The translations under genes were made by a program, and so were the position numbers. Source: Haloplanus vescus (lineage in GTDB: Archaea; Halobacteriota; Halobacteria; Halobacteriales; Haloferacaceae). From it: a stretch of 64,000 nucleotides of DNA. The notes below the pieces were generated by a model. That model did no database searches, had not been told where the DNA came from, and saw nothing but the letters and a program-made list of their open reading frames with translations. The stretch spans positions 479,742 to 543,741 of the forward strand of contig NZ_FNQT01000001.1 of NCBI RefSeq assembly GCF_900107665.1, read 5' to 3'. Shown here piece by piece: positions 35,271-44,002 of this stretch (position 1 is its first letter; each line of letters opens with the position of its first letter).

Positions 35271-38189
35271 ATGAGTCCGGACCCAGACACGATTCACGTT
35301 CTCCACGTCGACGACGACCCCGATTTCGTGGACCTCGCCGCCGTCTTTCTCGAGCGCGCGAATTCACGGTTCGACGTCGAGACGGCGACGACGGTCGAGG
35401 ACGGACTCCGACGAGTCGAAGACGACGATATCGACTGTGTCGTCTCTGACTACGACCTCCCCGGACGGAGTGGCATCGAATTTCTCGAAGCGGTTCGGAC
35501 GACTGCCCCCGAACTCCCCTTCATCCTCTATACGGGCAAGGGGAGCGAGGAAGTCGCGAGCGACGCCATCTCGGCGGGCGTGACCGACTACCTCCAGAAA
35601 GAGCGGGGTACCGACCAGTACACCGTGCTGGCGAATCGAATCACCAACGCCGTCGAGCATCACCGCTCGCAACAGGTGGTCGAGCGGAGCGAACGGCGAC
35701 TGCGCGAGGTCATCGACGCCCTCCCACACCTCCTGCACGTCGTCGACGAGGACGGCACCTACCACGTCGCCAACGAGGCGCTCGCGGAGTTCCACGGGAC
35801 GACGGTCGACACCATCGAAGGGAGCAACGTCGCGGACATCCTCCCCGAAGCGCAGGCCGCCAAGTTCCAGCACCACCTCGACAGAGTCCTCGCCACCGGC
35901 GAGACGATACACATCCAACAGGTGCGACTCGAAGCGGCCAACGGCGACCAACACGTCTTCGAACCGCGCCTGTTACCCTACAACCTCGCCGACACGGGCG
36001 AGCGTGCAGTGCTGGGCATCGCCGTCGACGTGACCGAGCGCGAACGACGGGAGAGCGAACTGCAACGGGCCTACGAGCGCGTGGAGTTCGCGCTCGAACG
36101 GACGGACGCACTCATCTTCGACGTCGACCTCGACACCGGTTCGGTGGTGCGTCACGGCGCGTACGAGCGGTTCTTCAACCACGACCCGACCGAGACGCCG
36201 ACGTGGCAAGACCACTGTGAGCGCGCCGTCCACCCCGAGGACCGCGAAGCGTTCCGCCAGTTCCATCGCGAACTCATCGACGGCGAGCGAACCAGCGGCG
36301 AAATCGAGTATCGGACCGACCCCGAGGACGGCGAGGTGCGGTGGATACGAGCGTACGCACACGTCAAATCGGACGGCGAGGCGGAGTCGCGGCACGCCCT
36401 CGGTATCTCTCGCGATATCACCGACCAGAAGGAGCGAGAGCGCGAACTTCGCGAGAAAGAGCGTCGCTATCGAGCGGTGTTCAACGACCCGAACATCCTG
36501 GTCGGCCTCCTCGATACGGACGGGACGTTCCTCGACATCAACGAGATGGCGATGGGGTACGTCGACACGACGGTCGACGCAGTCCGTGGCACGCCGCTCT
36601 GGGAGACGCCGTGGTTCGAGCAGTCGCCAGCGGTCGAGGCGGAACTCCGGGACTGGGTCGAGCGAGCCGCGAGCGGGGAGTACGTCGAGTTCGAGACCGA
36701 CCTCGTCAAGCCCTCCGGCGACTCCTACACTCTCGAGGGCGTCATCAGGCCGGTCAGGGACGACGCGGGCGACGTCGTCTCGTTGCTCATCTCCGACCGC
36801 GACGTGACGGAGCGCCGCGCTTACCACCGCGAGTTAGAGCAAGCGCGCGACCTGCTCGTTCAAACCGAACGCATCGCCGATGTGGGTGGCTGGGAGATGG
36901 ATACGGAGACCAAGGAGGTGTTCTGGACCGACCACCTCTTCGAACTGCTCGGTGTCGACCCCGAGGCGGAGCTGGTCCTCGACGAGGCCCTCAACTACTA
37001 CCACGAGGACGACCGGCCGATAATCGAGCGCGCCATCGAGGACACTCTCGAGACGGGGACCAGCTTCGACGTTAGCGCGCGCTTTCGCCGACCGGACGGC
37101 GAGGTTCGGTGGCTCCGCGTGCAGGGCACGCCGGTCGTCGAGGACGGCGACGTCGTGACGCTCCGTGGCGCCGTCCAAGACATCACCCAACGGGTCGAGC
37201 GCGAGCGCAGCCTCGAACAGGCGCGGGCGGAGTACGAAGAGCTGTTCGACGGCATGAACGACAGCGCGTGGGTCATCAGCACCGACGCGGAGTTTCTCGC
37301 CGTCAACGACGCCGCCGTCGAGACGACCGGCTACGAGCGCGAGGAGTTGCTCTCGATGCGACCCCACGACATCGATGCCGGCCTCGACGACGACGAACTC
37401 AGCGCACTCATCGAGAACATGCCCGCCGACGGCTCACAGGTGTTCGAGACGGTCCAGCGGACCAAGGACGGCGACCACATCCCGGTCGAAATCAGTTCCA
37501 GCCTCATCACGTATCACGGCGAGACGGCCATCCTGAGCATCGCCCGCGACATCTCGAACCGCAAGCGTCGCGAGAGCCGCCTCGCGGAGTTCGCGTACGT
37601 CGCCAGCCACGACCTCCGCAGTCCGCTCAACGTCGCCGAAGGGCATCTCGAACTCGCCCGTGAAGCGTACGACTCCCCCCATCTCGACAGCGTCGCCAGC
37701 GCGCACGACCGGATGGAGACGCTCATCGACGACCTCCTGACGCTGGCACAGGAGGGCAAAGACCTCGACGACCTGGAGGAGGTCGACCTCGCGTCGCTCG
37801 TCGAAACGTGTTGGGAGAGCGTGCCGACCGAGGACGCGATCCTCGATATCGACGTGACGCGGTCCCTGCGCGCCGACCGCAGCCGACTGCGGCAACTCCT
37901 CGAAAACCTCGTCCGAAACGCCGTCGAACACGGCGGCCGGGACGTGACCATCACCGTCGGCCAACTCGACGGCGGCTTCTACGTCGAGGACGACGGCACA
38001 GGCATCGCCGCCGCCGACACCGAGGCGGTGTTCGACACGGGCTACTCGTCCGACGAGGAGGGCACCGGCTTCGGACTGAGCATCGTCGAGCAAGTCGTCG
38101 ACGCCCACGAGTGGGAGGTCCGCGTCACCACGAGTGCGACCGGCGGCGCCCGCTTCGAAATCACGGGCATCGAGTGGGTCGACGAGTAG
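35271..38189 (+). CDS. Receiver-multi-PAS hybrid histidine kinase
   Basis: The 972-residue cytosolic sensor has an N-terminal receiver domain (HVLHVDDDPDFVDLA, phospho-acceptor region CVVSDYDLPGRSG, LYTGKGSEE lysine). About five PAS domains follow (roughly 130-250, 255-375, 385-505, 510-635 and 640-755), then a HisKA helix with the histidine in VASHDLRSPLN (about residue 779), and an ATPase domain with LRQLLENLVRNAVEHGG, DDGTGIAAAD and EGTGFGLSIVEQVV. No membrane segment is present, so it senses an internal signal, plausibly redox or light via PAS cofactors. No response regulator is adjacent. ATG 15 bases upstream is also possible. Confidence 0.93.
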   Translation: MSPDPDTIHVLHVDDDPDFVDLAAVFLERANSRFDVETATTVEDGLRRVEDDDIDCVVSDYDLPGRSGIEFLEAVRTTAPELPFILYTGKGSEEVASDAISAGVTDYLQKERGTDQYTVLANRITNAVEHHRSQQVVERSERRLREVIDALPHLLHVVDEDGTYHVANEALAEFHGTTVDTIEGSNVADILPEAQAAKFQHHLDRVLATGETIHIQQVRLEAANGDQHVFEPRLLPYNLADTGERAVLGIAVDVTERERRESELQRAYERVEFALERTDALIFDVDLDTGSVVRHGAYERFFNHDPTETPTWQDHCERAVHPEDREAFRQFHRELIDGERTSGEIEYRTDPEDGEVRWIRAYAHVKSDGEAESRHALGISRDITDQKERERELREKERRYRAVFNDPNILVGLLDTDGTFLDINEMAMGYVDTTVDAVRGTPLWETPWFEQSPAVEAELRDWVERAASGEYVEFETDLVKPSGDSYTLEGVIRPVRDDAGDVVSLLISDRDVTERRAYHRELEQARDLLVQTERIADVGGWEMDTETKEVFWTDHLFELLGVDPEAELVLDEALNYYHEDDRPIIERAIEDTLETGTSFDVSARFRRPDGEVRWLRVQGTPVVEDGDVVTLRGAVQDITQRVERERSLEQARAEYEELFDGMNDSAWVISTDAEFLAVNDAAVETTGYEREELLSMRPHDIDAGLDDDELSALIENMPADGSQVFETVQRTKDGDHIPVEISSSLITYHGETAILSIARDISNRKRRESRLAEFAYVASHDLRSPLNVAEGHLELAREAYDSPHLDSVASAHDRMETLIDDLLTLAQEGKDLDDLEEVDLASLVETCWESVPTEDAILDIDVTRSLRADRSRLRQLLENLVRNAVEHGGRDVTITVGQLDGGFYVEDDGTGIAAADTEAVFDTGYSSDEEGTGFGLSIVEQVVDAHEWEVRVTTSATGGARFEITGIEWVDE

Positions 38190-38244
38190 CGGCCAGTCCG
38201 ACGCCGACCCGAGGGCAGATACGTCTCGACGGCGAACGACTCGC

Positions 38245-39168
38245 ATGAGCGACGCCGGTCACGAGACCAACGGCTATCGACGCCTGTTCGACCAGTCTGA
38301 CCTCTCGTTCGGACTCGGACTACCACTCACGGGCGTGCGGGAGTCGACCCCCGACATCGAGACGGAGATGCGCCTCGCCGAGCACGCCGAATCACTCGAC
38401 TTCGACGGCCTCTGGGTGCGCGACGTGCCGACATACTGGCCGAGTTTCGGCGACGCCGGCGGCGCGTTCGACACGTGGCCGCTCCTCTCCTATCTGGCCG
38501 CCCGGACCGACGAGGTCGCCCTCGGCACGTCGAGTGTCGTCCTCCCGCTTCGGCACCCGATTCACGTCGCGAAATCCGCCGCGAGCGTCGACCGCCTCTC
38601 GGACGGGCGCCTCGTCCTCGGCGTCGCCTCGGGCGACCGCGACCCGGAGTATCCCGCGTTCGGCGTCGACCCCGACGAGCGAGGCGAGATGGTCCGCGAA
38701 CACGTCGCCGCGCTCCGGACGCTCTGGAGCGAGGAGTATCCGACGCTCGACGGCTCGTGGGGCGAACTCGACGGCCAACTGGACGTGTTGCCCAAGCCGA
38801 CGACCGACACCCTGCCCCTCCTGCCGACGGGCCACGCCCGCCAGAGCATCGAGTGGATTGCCGACAACGGCGACGGCTGGATGTTCTATCACCTGCCCGA
38901 GGATACGCTCCAGACCTACATCGACCGCTGGCGACGACTCGCGGGCGACAAGCCGTTCGTCATCGCCGTCCGCGTCGGCCTCACCGACGACCCGACGGCC
39001 GACCCCGAACCACTCCACCTCGGCTATCGCGCCGGCGTCGAGTGGTTCCGGTCCTATTTCCGGCGCCTGGAGGACTACGGCTTGGACCACGTCATCGTCA
39101 GCCTGCAAGGAGAGGAGCACGAAGCGTCGATGTCGAAGTTCGCGAGGGAGGTTATGGAGGAGGTTTGA
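38245..39168 (+). CDS. LLM-class flavin oxidoreductase (TIGR03571-type)
   Basis: The 307-residue luciferase-like monooxygenase fold protein has ETEMRLAEHAESLDFDGLWVRDVPTYWP, ALGTSSVVLPLRHPIHVAKSAASVDRLSDGRLVLGVASGD and LLPTGHARQSIEWIADNGDGWMFYH, typical of F420- or FMN-dependent family members. Haloarchaea have F420, so either cofactor is possible. Length and pattern fit the BA3436/TIGR03571 subgroup. It starts 55 bases after the histidine kinase. The AT-rich islet begins just downstream. Confidence 0.87.
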   Translation: MSDAGHETNGYRRLFDQSDLSFGLGLPLTGVRESTPDIETEMRLAEHAESLDFDGLWVRDVPTYWPSFGDAGGAFDTWPLLSYLAARTDEVALGTSSVVLPLRHPIHVAKSAASVDRLSDGRLVLGVASGDRDPEYPAFGVDPDERGEMVREHVAALRTLWSEEYPTLDGSWGELDGQLDVLPKPTTDTLPLLPTGHARQSIEWIADNGDGWMFYHLPEDTLQTYIDRWRRLAGDKPFVIAVRVGLTDDPTADPEPLHLGYRAGVEWFRSYFRRLEDYGLDHVIVSLQGEEHEASMSKFAREVMEEV

Positions 39169-39336
39169 GTCAGGACGTCGTCGTGGCTCTCTGACTGGAA
39201 GGTACAGATCAGCTCCCGATTCGGACCATCGTCCTTCCTAGGAAACACTGAGGTCTGCTCTCGGACTAATGGTTGGTTTGGGTCGGTGGTGTGCTGAATA
39301 TAACTGAGAATTCAATCCCGAGTTATCCTATCGGTA

Positions 39337-39344
39337 CAATAACA
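39337..39344 (+). promoter_or_regulatory. TATA-like box of zinc-ribbon gene
   Basis: ACAATAAC lies 26-33 nt before the ATG of the first islet gene, in an AT-rich context. This is consistent with leaderless transcription. Confidence 0.45.
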
Positions 39345-39369
39345 AACGATACTCTCCTACTCGGGAGTA

Positions 39370-39723
39370 ATGAGTCAGTGTCCGGAATGCGGAAAGGAGG
39401 AAGAATTTGAGACGAATGTCAAGTGCAAAGGCTGCTACTACACCTATCGCTACGACGACCGAGCTGATTACGATCCCGAAGATTACGCTTTCACAGTCAA
39501 GTTCCGGTGTATGAACTGTGGCCGAGAGTTCAAGCACGGATTCGGGAAGGGTGACGAAGTCCGCCCGAAGAATTCTACGAAGCGTAACTTCCAGCTCGAC
39601 GAGGTGAACGGGAATCCTTATATTGCAGACGTCGACGGTGCTCGGTGTCAAATTCAGTGCCCGACCTGTGATGTAGATCATTCGCTCACTGTGGTCGAGC
39701 GGACGCCGGTTCGGGAAGGATAA
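39370..39723 (+). CDS. Three-zinc-motif hypothetical protein of the islet
   Basis: A 117-residue protein with four CxxC pairs: QCPECGKEEEF, KCKGCYYTYRY, FRCMNCGREFKHGFGKG and QCPTCDVDHS. The first two and the last two could each form a zinc finger, and the FRCMNCGREFKHG part looks like a classical zinc ribbon. It is basic-acidic balanced, less acidic than host proteins, and uses AT-richer codons. I do not recognise the family. It may form a unit with the helix-hairpin-helix protein 118 bases downstream. Confidence 0.7.
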   Translation: MSQCPECGKEEEFETNVKCKGCYYTYRYDDRADYDPEDYAFTVKFRCMNCGREFKHGFGKGDEVRPKNSTKRNFQLDEVNGNPYIADVDGARCQIQCPTCDVDHSLTVVERTPVREG

Positions 39724-39841
39724 TCTACACCGAATCACCGATCAAACCGGATTTTCGAAGGTCTCTCTATCCTACTCGTCGGTGGTTGTCCGAGTAGATC
39801 CACCCATAGATTATAACGACTCTAATCCTCATGTCGAAATA

Positions 39842-40528
39842 ATGCGACTCAAGCAACAGATCCTGGAAGACATCGTATCTCGTTTTGTTGAAGCAGGTGT
39901 AACTGACCGGCACGTCAATCAAGAATACTCCCTCTACACCAACGTCTACAGAATAGACGATGAAGATCCAAACCTTCAGACGCTGTTCGACTTGGCGATC
40001 CAGAATCGAGCCCAACCCCTCTCGACCGAAGATTATCGGACTCTATCCAGTCAATTCGAATTAGACGAATTCCTCGACTACGACACGCGATCGGAAGCGT
40101 TCGATGACCTAATTGAGATAGAAAATATCGGCCCAAAGATCGTTGACGAGTTTCTTCGGAAGACAGTCCACGTCTTCGGCGTCAAATCCGAATGGGAATC
40201 GGATCTCTGCGTCCCATTAGATACGAATGTAGTACAAGGACTGGTCAAGACTGGCGCCATCGACCTGGAGGACGAAGATTGGGAGACAGACCTCAGTAGC
40301 AACTACCAGAACGTCGTCAACACAGACCCAACGGCGAATCCCAGAAAGAAAATCGGATATTCCGAGCTCCAAGACGGATTTGAGAAAGCAGCCTCAGAGT
40401 ACGACCTCCCGCGAATTGTGTTCGACGAGCTCTGGTTAGAGCACTCCCGATTCATCTCCAATCCGCTGCTGCAGTCGGAAAGCACCCTGTCGGATATGAT
40501 TCTCTCCAAGTTCCAGATAGGAGGGTAG
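39842..40528 (+). CDS. Helix-hairpin-helix (HhH-GPD-like) hypothetical protein
   Basis: A 228-residue protein. Its middle carries FDDLIEIENIGPKIVDEFLRKTVHVFG, which reads as a helix-hairpin-helix, followed by DLCVPLDTNVVQGLVKTGAI. The PLDTNV resembles the VDTHV/PLDTHV of HhH-GPD DNA glycosylases, where the aspartate is catalytic. The lysine typical of bifunctional OGG enzymes is not evident and the N-terminal half is unrelated. A DNA-binding or base-excision role is inferred only. ATG was preferred over an upstream GTG because a TATA-like GATTATAAC lies about 27 nt before it. Codon use is AT-rich. Confidence 0.65.
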   Translation: MRLKQQILEDIVSRFVEAGVTDRHVNQEYSLYTNVYRIDDEDPNLQTLFDLAIQNRAQPLSTEDYRTLSSQFELDEFLDYDTRSEAFDDLIEIENIGPKIVDEFLRKTVHVFGVKSEWESDLCVPLDTNVVQGLVKTGAIDLEDEDWETDLSSNYQNVVNTDPTANPRKKIGYSELQDGFEKAASEYDLPRIVFDELWLEHSRFISNPLLQSESTLSDMILSKFQIGG

Positions 40529-40635
40529 GATACTCAGGGATACTTTCCTCACATTCGGCCTCGATCTATATTGCATTCGTCACGATAGGGACCTGGTCTG
40601 AGAGCCAGCCCTAATCCATGCAGAGAGGAATTCAG

Positions 40636-40719
40636 TGCGCGGGACCGGATTTGAACCGGCGGATCCCTACGGAACAGCGTCCTAAGCGCTGCGCCTTTTC
40701 CTGGCTTGGCTACCCGCGC
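40636..40719 (-). tRNA. tRNA-Leu (anticodon UAG)
   Basis: On the minus strand the acceptor stem is GCGCGGG...CCCGCGC with an A discriminator. The D-loop AGCCAAGCCAGG, the anticodon stem CAGCG/CGCTG around loop CTTAGGA (anticodon TAG), a long variable arm as in Leu tRNAs, and a GGTTCAAATCC T-loop are all present. No intron is apparent. It reads CUA and wobbling CUN leucine codons. The 3' end faces the AT-rich islet. Confidence 0.95.
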
Positions 40720-40800
40720 GCAGTTCGCCGTCTCGTGGAGACGGACAAATGAGTATCGCTCCGGGGACGATTTAAATACCTCGATAGCGTCGATGCAGGT

Positions 40801-41109
40801 ATGTACCGAGCGCGCGACCGAGTCGACAACGAGGAGTGGATCGGTCGACTGACTCGCGCGGCGGACGGCCTCGATCTCGGGAGCGACGCCCGGTCGAACG
40901 CCGTCGACCTGTTTCTCTCGAACGTGCCGGACGAGGAGCGCTCGAAACCCGCCGTCGCGGCGGCGAGTCTCTACGCCGGCGCGCTCATCGCGGGCGAGGA
41001 GCGGTCACAGGGCGCCGTCGCGTCCGCGATGGACGTGACGCGACTGAGCGTCCAGAATCGGTGGAAGCCGCTGCTAGAGGAGTCGGGGTTCCGGCCGCCA
41101 GAGTGGTAG
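40801..41109 (+). CDS. Cyclin-fold TFB-like protein without zinc ribbon
   Basis: A 102-residue protein. DRVDNEEWIGRLTRAADGLDLGSDARSNAVDLFLSNVPDEERSKPAVAAASLYAGALIAGEERSQGAVASAMDVTRLSVQNRWKPLLEESGF is one cyclin repeat of the TFIIB family, ending in a recognition-helix-like segment. The N-terminal zinc ribbon and the second repeat are missing. It may compete with full TFB or act as a promoter-specific factor. A complete TFB is 6.5 kb away. The stops of this gene and coaD abut exactly. Confidence 0.8.
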   Translation: MYRARDRVDNEEWIGRLTRAADGLDLGSDARSNAVDLFLSNVPDEERSKPAVAAASLYAGALIAGEERSQGAVASAMDVTRLSVQNRWKPLLEESGFRPPEW

Positions 41110-41589
41110 CTACTCGGTGTCGGCGGGCTGTTCGACCAGATTGCCGTGGCGGTCGATTTCGCCGCGGGCGATTCGCGTCGAGGAGATGCGCTCGCCGTCC
41201 TCGGCGGGGACGTGGTCGACCACCTCGACCTGGAGCGGGTCGACACCGTGGTCCTCGCGAATCTCGTTGATGCGCTCGGCGCCGGCGCGTGTCTCGGGAG
41301 AGACGACGATGGCGTCGAACTGCGGTTCGGTCGCGATGCCCGTCGGTTCGTCGAGGCGCCGGATGTCGTAGTCGCGGTCGTGGGCGTCAGCGAGCGATTC
41401 GAGTTCGGCCGCCAGCGCCGCCCGCCGTTCCTCAAAGGAGCGAACGCGCCGCGGTTCGTGTCGCGTCTCGGGGGCGAGGTCGTCACTCGTCAGTCCGACG
41501 GTCACGTCGCCGAGTTCGAACGCCCGTTCGAAGAGCGCCCGATGTCCGTCGTGAACTGGGTCGAACGTTCCCCCAAGCGCGACCTGCAT
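41110..41589 (-). CDS. coaD: Phosphopantetheine adenylyltransferase, archaeal type
   Basis: The 159-residue nucleotidyltransferase makes dephospho-CoA in coenzyme A synthesis. It has the GGTFDPVHDGHRALFERAF motif (HxGH variant) and the late ERISSTRIARGEI (equivalent to ISSTxxR) that binds ATP. The archaeal and eukaryotic-type spacing between them matches COG1019 proteins. The inner ATG (MQVALGGTFDPVH) was preferred because a TTTAAG-like TATA lies about 26 nt before it. The gene is flanked by a TFB-like gene and a winged-helix gene. Confidence 0.92.
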   Translation of the reverse strand: MQVALGGTFDPVHDGHRALFERAFELGDVTVGLTSDDLAPETRHEPRRVRSFEERRAALAAELESLADAHDRDYDIRRLDEPTGIATEPQFDAIVVSPETRAGAERINEIREDHGVDPLQVEVVDHVPAEDGERISSTRIARGEIDRHGNLVEQPADTE

Positions 41590-41649
41590 ATCCGTGCCCA
41601 CGAATCGGCGCGACTTAAACGGGTCGCTCGGCGAAGCGAGACGGCCGCG

Positions 41650-42150
41650 TCACTCGGTGTCTTTCTCGTCCTCTTCGACGGTGATGCGAACGGGGTCGGG
41701 GGCGTCCGCGTCGTCTTCCGTGTCGCTGAGTTTCTGATCGAGGTTGAACACGGTGTTCAACTGCGCTTGGACCTGTCCGACGACGCCCCGGACGAGCGAA
41801 CTCGGCGCGATGGCATCGTACTCGTAGGGGTTGTTGCCGGCGCCCGCGCTCTCGCGCTTGTGCCGGTCGACGGTGTCCTCCTCGTGGAGTTGGGCGAGGG
41901 CTTCCCGGACCGTACTGGGGTAGAGGCCGGTGCCCTCGGCCACCTCGTCGCTGGTCGATGCTGGATGCTGTCTGAGGTAGACGTAGATGCGGGCGCGCGT
42001 CTCCGTGTCGAGCACCCACGCAAGCAGGTCGACGACTCCCTCGTCGAACTCCGTGACTGCGCGGTCGGCCTCGGCTTCGAGTCGCTCTCGCGCCGACACG
42101 TCCTCCTCCTCGTCGATGTCGAGTTCGTCGGCCCCGTTCTGATCAGACAT
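41650..42150 (-). CDS. Winged-helix DNA-binding regulator
   Basis: A 166-residue protein. The central part, LLAWVLDTETRARIYVYLRQHPASTSDEVAEGTGLYPSTVREALAQLHEEDTVDRHKRESAGAGNNPYEYDAI, is a winged helix with a wing containing the NNPYEY element, similar to archaeal MarR/ArsR-like regulators. The N-terminal 40 residues and the last 30 are acidic and probably disordered. It is upstream of coaD on the same strand and may regulate it. The effector is unknown. Confidence 0.82.
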   Translation of the reverse strand: MSDQNGADELDIDEEEDVSARERLEAEADRAVTEFDEGVVDLLAWVLDTETRARIYVYLRQHPASTSDEVAEGTGLYPSTVREALAQLHEEDTVDRHKRESAGAGNNPYEYDAIAPSSLVRGVVGQVQAQLNTVFNLDQKLSDTEDDADAPDPVRITVEEDEKDTE

Positions 42151-42198
42151 GTGTTCTCTCCAGTAGGTCAGAACCCGCCGGATAAAAGACTTTCCGGG

Positions 42199-43278
42199 CT
42201 ACTGGGAGAGCAGGAGCGACTCGCGGAGCGCCTCGCTCCCCGCCGACTCGTGCAGGGTGCGCTGGCTCTCGGCCCCGCTGGGTGCCTCGAAGAGGTCACG
42301 GAGGCCGTCGATTCCGAGGCGGTCACACTCGCGGTCGACGACTGTCGCGAGCGAGACGGTGTCCTCGCCCGACCGCGTCACGAACTCGGCGTCGTGACCG
42401 TAGCGCATCGCCCGCCACTTGTTCTCATCGAGGAACTCGCGACGGAGGCGCGACGGCGACTCACCGTCCTCGTATCGCTCGGCCAAGTCCATCACGAGGG
42501 CGTGGACGTACTCCACGATGGCGAGGACGCGTTCCGGGTCGCGCTGGGCGTCCGGCGTCCGCACCTCGACGGTTCCGTGTCCGGTGTGGGGGCGGACGTC
42601 GTACCACAGTTCGCCACGGTCGTTGATCGAGCCAGTCTCGACCATGCGGCGCTCGAAGCGCTGATAGGCGTCGAAGTCCTCGAACGAGGTCGGAATGCCG
42701 GTGTTGGGGAGGTTCTCGAAGATTTTCGCGCGAGCGGAGGCGAGGCCGGTGTCGAACCCGTTCCAGAACGGCGAGTTCGCGGAGAGCGCGAGTATGACGG
42801 GCAGATACCAGCGCAGGCGGTTGGCGACCCAGGTGGCCTTGTCCGCGTCGTCGACGCCGACGTGGACGTGCAGGCCGGCGGTCGTGTTCCGGTGCTGGGG
42901 GTACTGAATCCGGTCGAGCTGCGCGCGATACCGGGGCTTGGTGGCGTGATCGAGTTCTCGCCACTTCGCCGTCGGATGCAGACCCGCGGCGGCGACCTGA
43001 TAGCCGTGGTCCGTGGCGTGGTCGACAAGCGCCTCCCGAACCCGGCCGAGTTCGGCGGCGGCGTCCGCCGGCCGTTCGATGAGGGGAGTCTGTGTCTCGA
43101 TGGTGAACTGGAAGAGTTCGTGGTCGAGGCGGTCGACCAGCGGTTCGGGTGGCTCGCTCCCGTAGATCAGGTCGTCGATACCGGCGGTCGGCTGCCCCGT
43201 CTCGTCGACGACGTAGAACTCCTCTTCGATGCCGAGCGTGCCCATCCGCGCGAACGCGTCACGGGAGCCGAGGTCCAT
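42199..43278 (-). CDS. gshA: Glutamate-cysteine ligase
   Basis: The 359-residue ATP-grasp-like enzyme of the YbdK/GCS2 family starts with [19 protein letters not shown] (ATP/Mg-binding glutamates). It continues with [13 protein letters not shown] and [33 protein letters not shown] segments and [11 protein letters not shown]. Haloarchaea use gamma-glutamylcysteine instead of glutathione, and this enzyme makes it. It fits with TrxB elsewhere in the window as thiol-redox machinery. It sits upstream of the winged-helix gene in the same direction. Confidence 0.92.
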   Translation of the reverse strand: MDLGSRDAFARMGTLGIEEEFYVVDETGQPTAGIDDLIYGSEPPEPLVDRLDHELFQFTIETQTPLIERPADAAAELGRVREALVDHATDHGYQVAAAGLHPTAKWRELDHATKPRYRAQLDRIQYPQHRNTTAGLHVHVGVDDADKATWVANRLRWYLPVILALSANSPFWNGFDTGLASARAKIFENLPNTGIPTSFEDFDAYQRFERRMVETGSINDRGELWYDVRPHTGHGTVEVRTPDAQRDPERVLAIVEYVHALVMDLAERYEDGESPSRLRREFLDENKWRAMRYGHDAEFVTRSGEDTVSLATVVDRECDRLGIDGLRDLFEAPSGAESQRTLHESAGSEALRESLLLSQ

Positions 43279-43579
43279 CGGAATTTCGTTTGGGACCGCC
43301 GACTAAATAAGTCGCGGACCGGCGCTGTCGGGGGCACGAGCGGAATGTCCGAAGATTGGTAGATAGCGGTCGTCGACGGTGCTCGCTCACGGGGGCGCTC
43401 GCTGTATCAGCGGTCGGTGACGTTCCCGGGTCGGGTGGCGTCGTCACCGCGAGTGGCCGGTCGCACAGACCGATTTTTCGAGCGCGGGACGCCCTGTCGA
43501 CCAAATATAGGCTCGCTGAGAAGTATCGTGACCCTTCTCGACAGACATATAAGTATCGAGATATAAATGTCGCGCCACG
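43279..43579. other. 301-base intergenic region with PadR promoter
   Basis: Divergent promoter region of gshA and the PadR gene. A CATATAAG box at 43546-43553 lies 27-34 nt before the PadR ATG. AAGTATCG occurs twice, at 43521-43528 and 43551-43558, the second overlapping the TATA box, so it may be an autoregulatory site. Nothing else is recognisable in the GC-rich half nearer gshA. Confidence 0.5.
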
Positions 43580-43879
43580 ATGCACGACCTGACCGGCTTT
43601 CAGCGAGACCTCCTGTACGTCATCGCTGGCCTCGATGAACCTCACGGGCTAGCCATCAAGGAGGAACTCGAGAACTACTACGAGAGCGAGATTCACCACG
43701 GCCGCCTGTATCCGAACCTCGATACGCTCGTCGAGAAAGGGCTCATCGACAAGGGACAGCGCGACCGGCGCACCAACTACTATACGATGACACGTCGCGG
43801 CCGGCGCGAACTCGAAGCGCGTCGCCAGTGGGAGAACCAGTACGTTTCGGACCTCATCGAAGAAGCGACGCTGGCCTGA
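43580..43879 (+). CDS. PadR-family transcriptional regulator
   Basis: A 99-residue winged-helix protein. LTGFQRDLLYVIAGLDEPHGLAIKEELENYYESEIHHGRLYPNLDTLVEKGLIDKGQRDRRTNYYTMTRRGRRELEARRQWENQYV is the PadR pattern, with HGRLYPNLDTL in the recognition helix. It is the short form without a C-terminal sensing helix bundle. PadR proteins repress by binding a palindrome over the promoter; its own promoter has a repeated AAGTATCG. The regulated target is unknown. Confidence 0.9.
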   Translation: MHDLTGFQRDLLYVIAGLDEPHGLAIKEELENYYESEIHHGRLYPNLDTLVEKGLIDKGQRDRRTNYYTMTRRGRRELEARRQWENQYVSDLIEEATLA

Positions 43880-43888
43880 GTAGGAAAA

Positions 43889-43948
43889 GTGCCGCGTCCC
43901 GGGACAGGGGGGGAAAGCCCGGTCAGCAGGGTGCCTCTGACGCGGCAC
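43889..43948. other. Structured inverted repeat between convergent genes
   Basis: GTGCCGCGTC (43889-43898) pairs with GACGCGGCAC (43939-43948), a 10-base stem. An inner stem CCGGG/CCCGG (43899-43903 with 43918-43922) fits inside it. It sits between the ends of the PadR gene and the TenA-linked gene. It may be a 3'-end structure, a small RNA or a terminator-like element; archaeal terminators usually rely on oligo-U, which is not seen here. Confidence 0.4.
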
Positions 43949-44002
43949 CTCCCTTAGACGCTCCGAACGTATCAACGCTCCGCGGATGTGTGCCGTCGCC
44001 AC

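Larger units (their letters stand above)
39169..40635. other. AT-richer islet beside tRNA-Leu
   Basis: From the end of the LLM gene to the tRNA the sequence is visibly poorer in G and C, with many AT-ending codons (GAT, AAT, GAA, TTT) unlike either flank. It holds two genes with no clear haloarchaeal housekeeping role. The 3' end of the tRNA faces the islet, as for many integrated elements, but I found no repeated tRNA end and no integrase. Between the LLM gene and the first islet gene (200 bases) nothing else is visible. Confidence 0.6.

Noticed and set aside
40600..40640. A direct repeat of the tRNA-Leu 3' end as an attachment site for the AT-rich islet.
   Set aside because: I searched the islet for the last ~20 bases of the tRNA and found no copy; no integrase is present either.
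41146..43362. A 738-residue plus-strand frame across coaD, the winged-helix gene and gshA.
   Set aside because: All three genes on the minus strand have firm family motifs; the frame is a by-product of GC3 bias.
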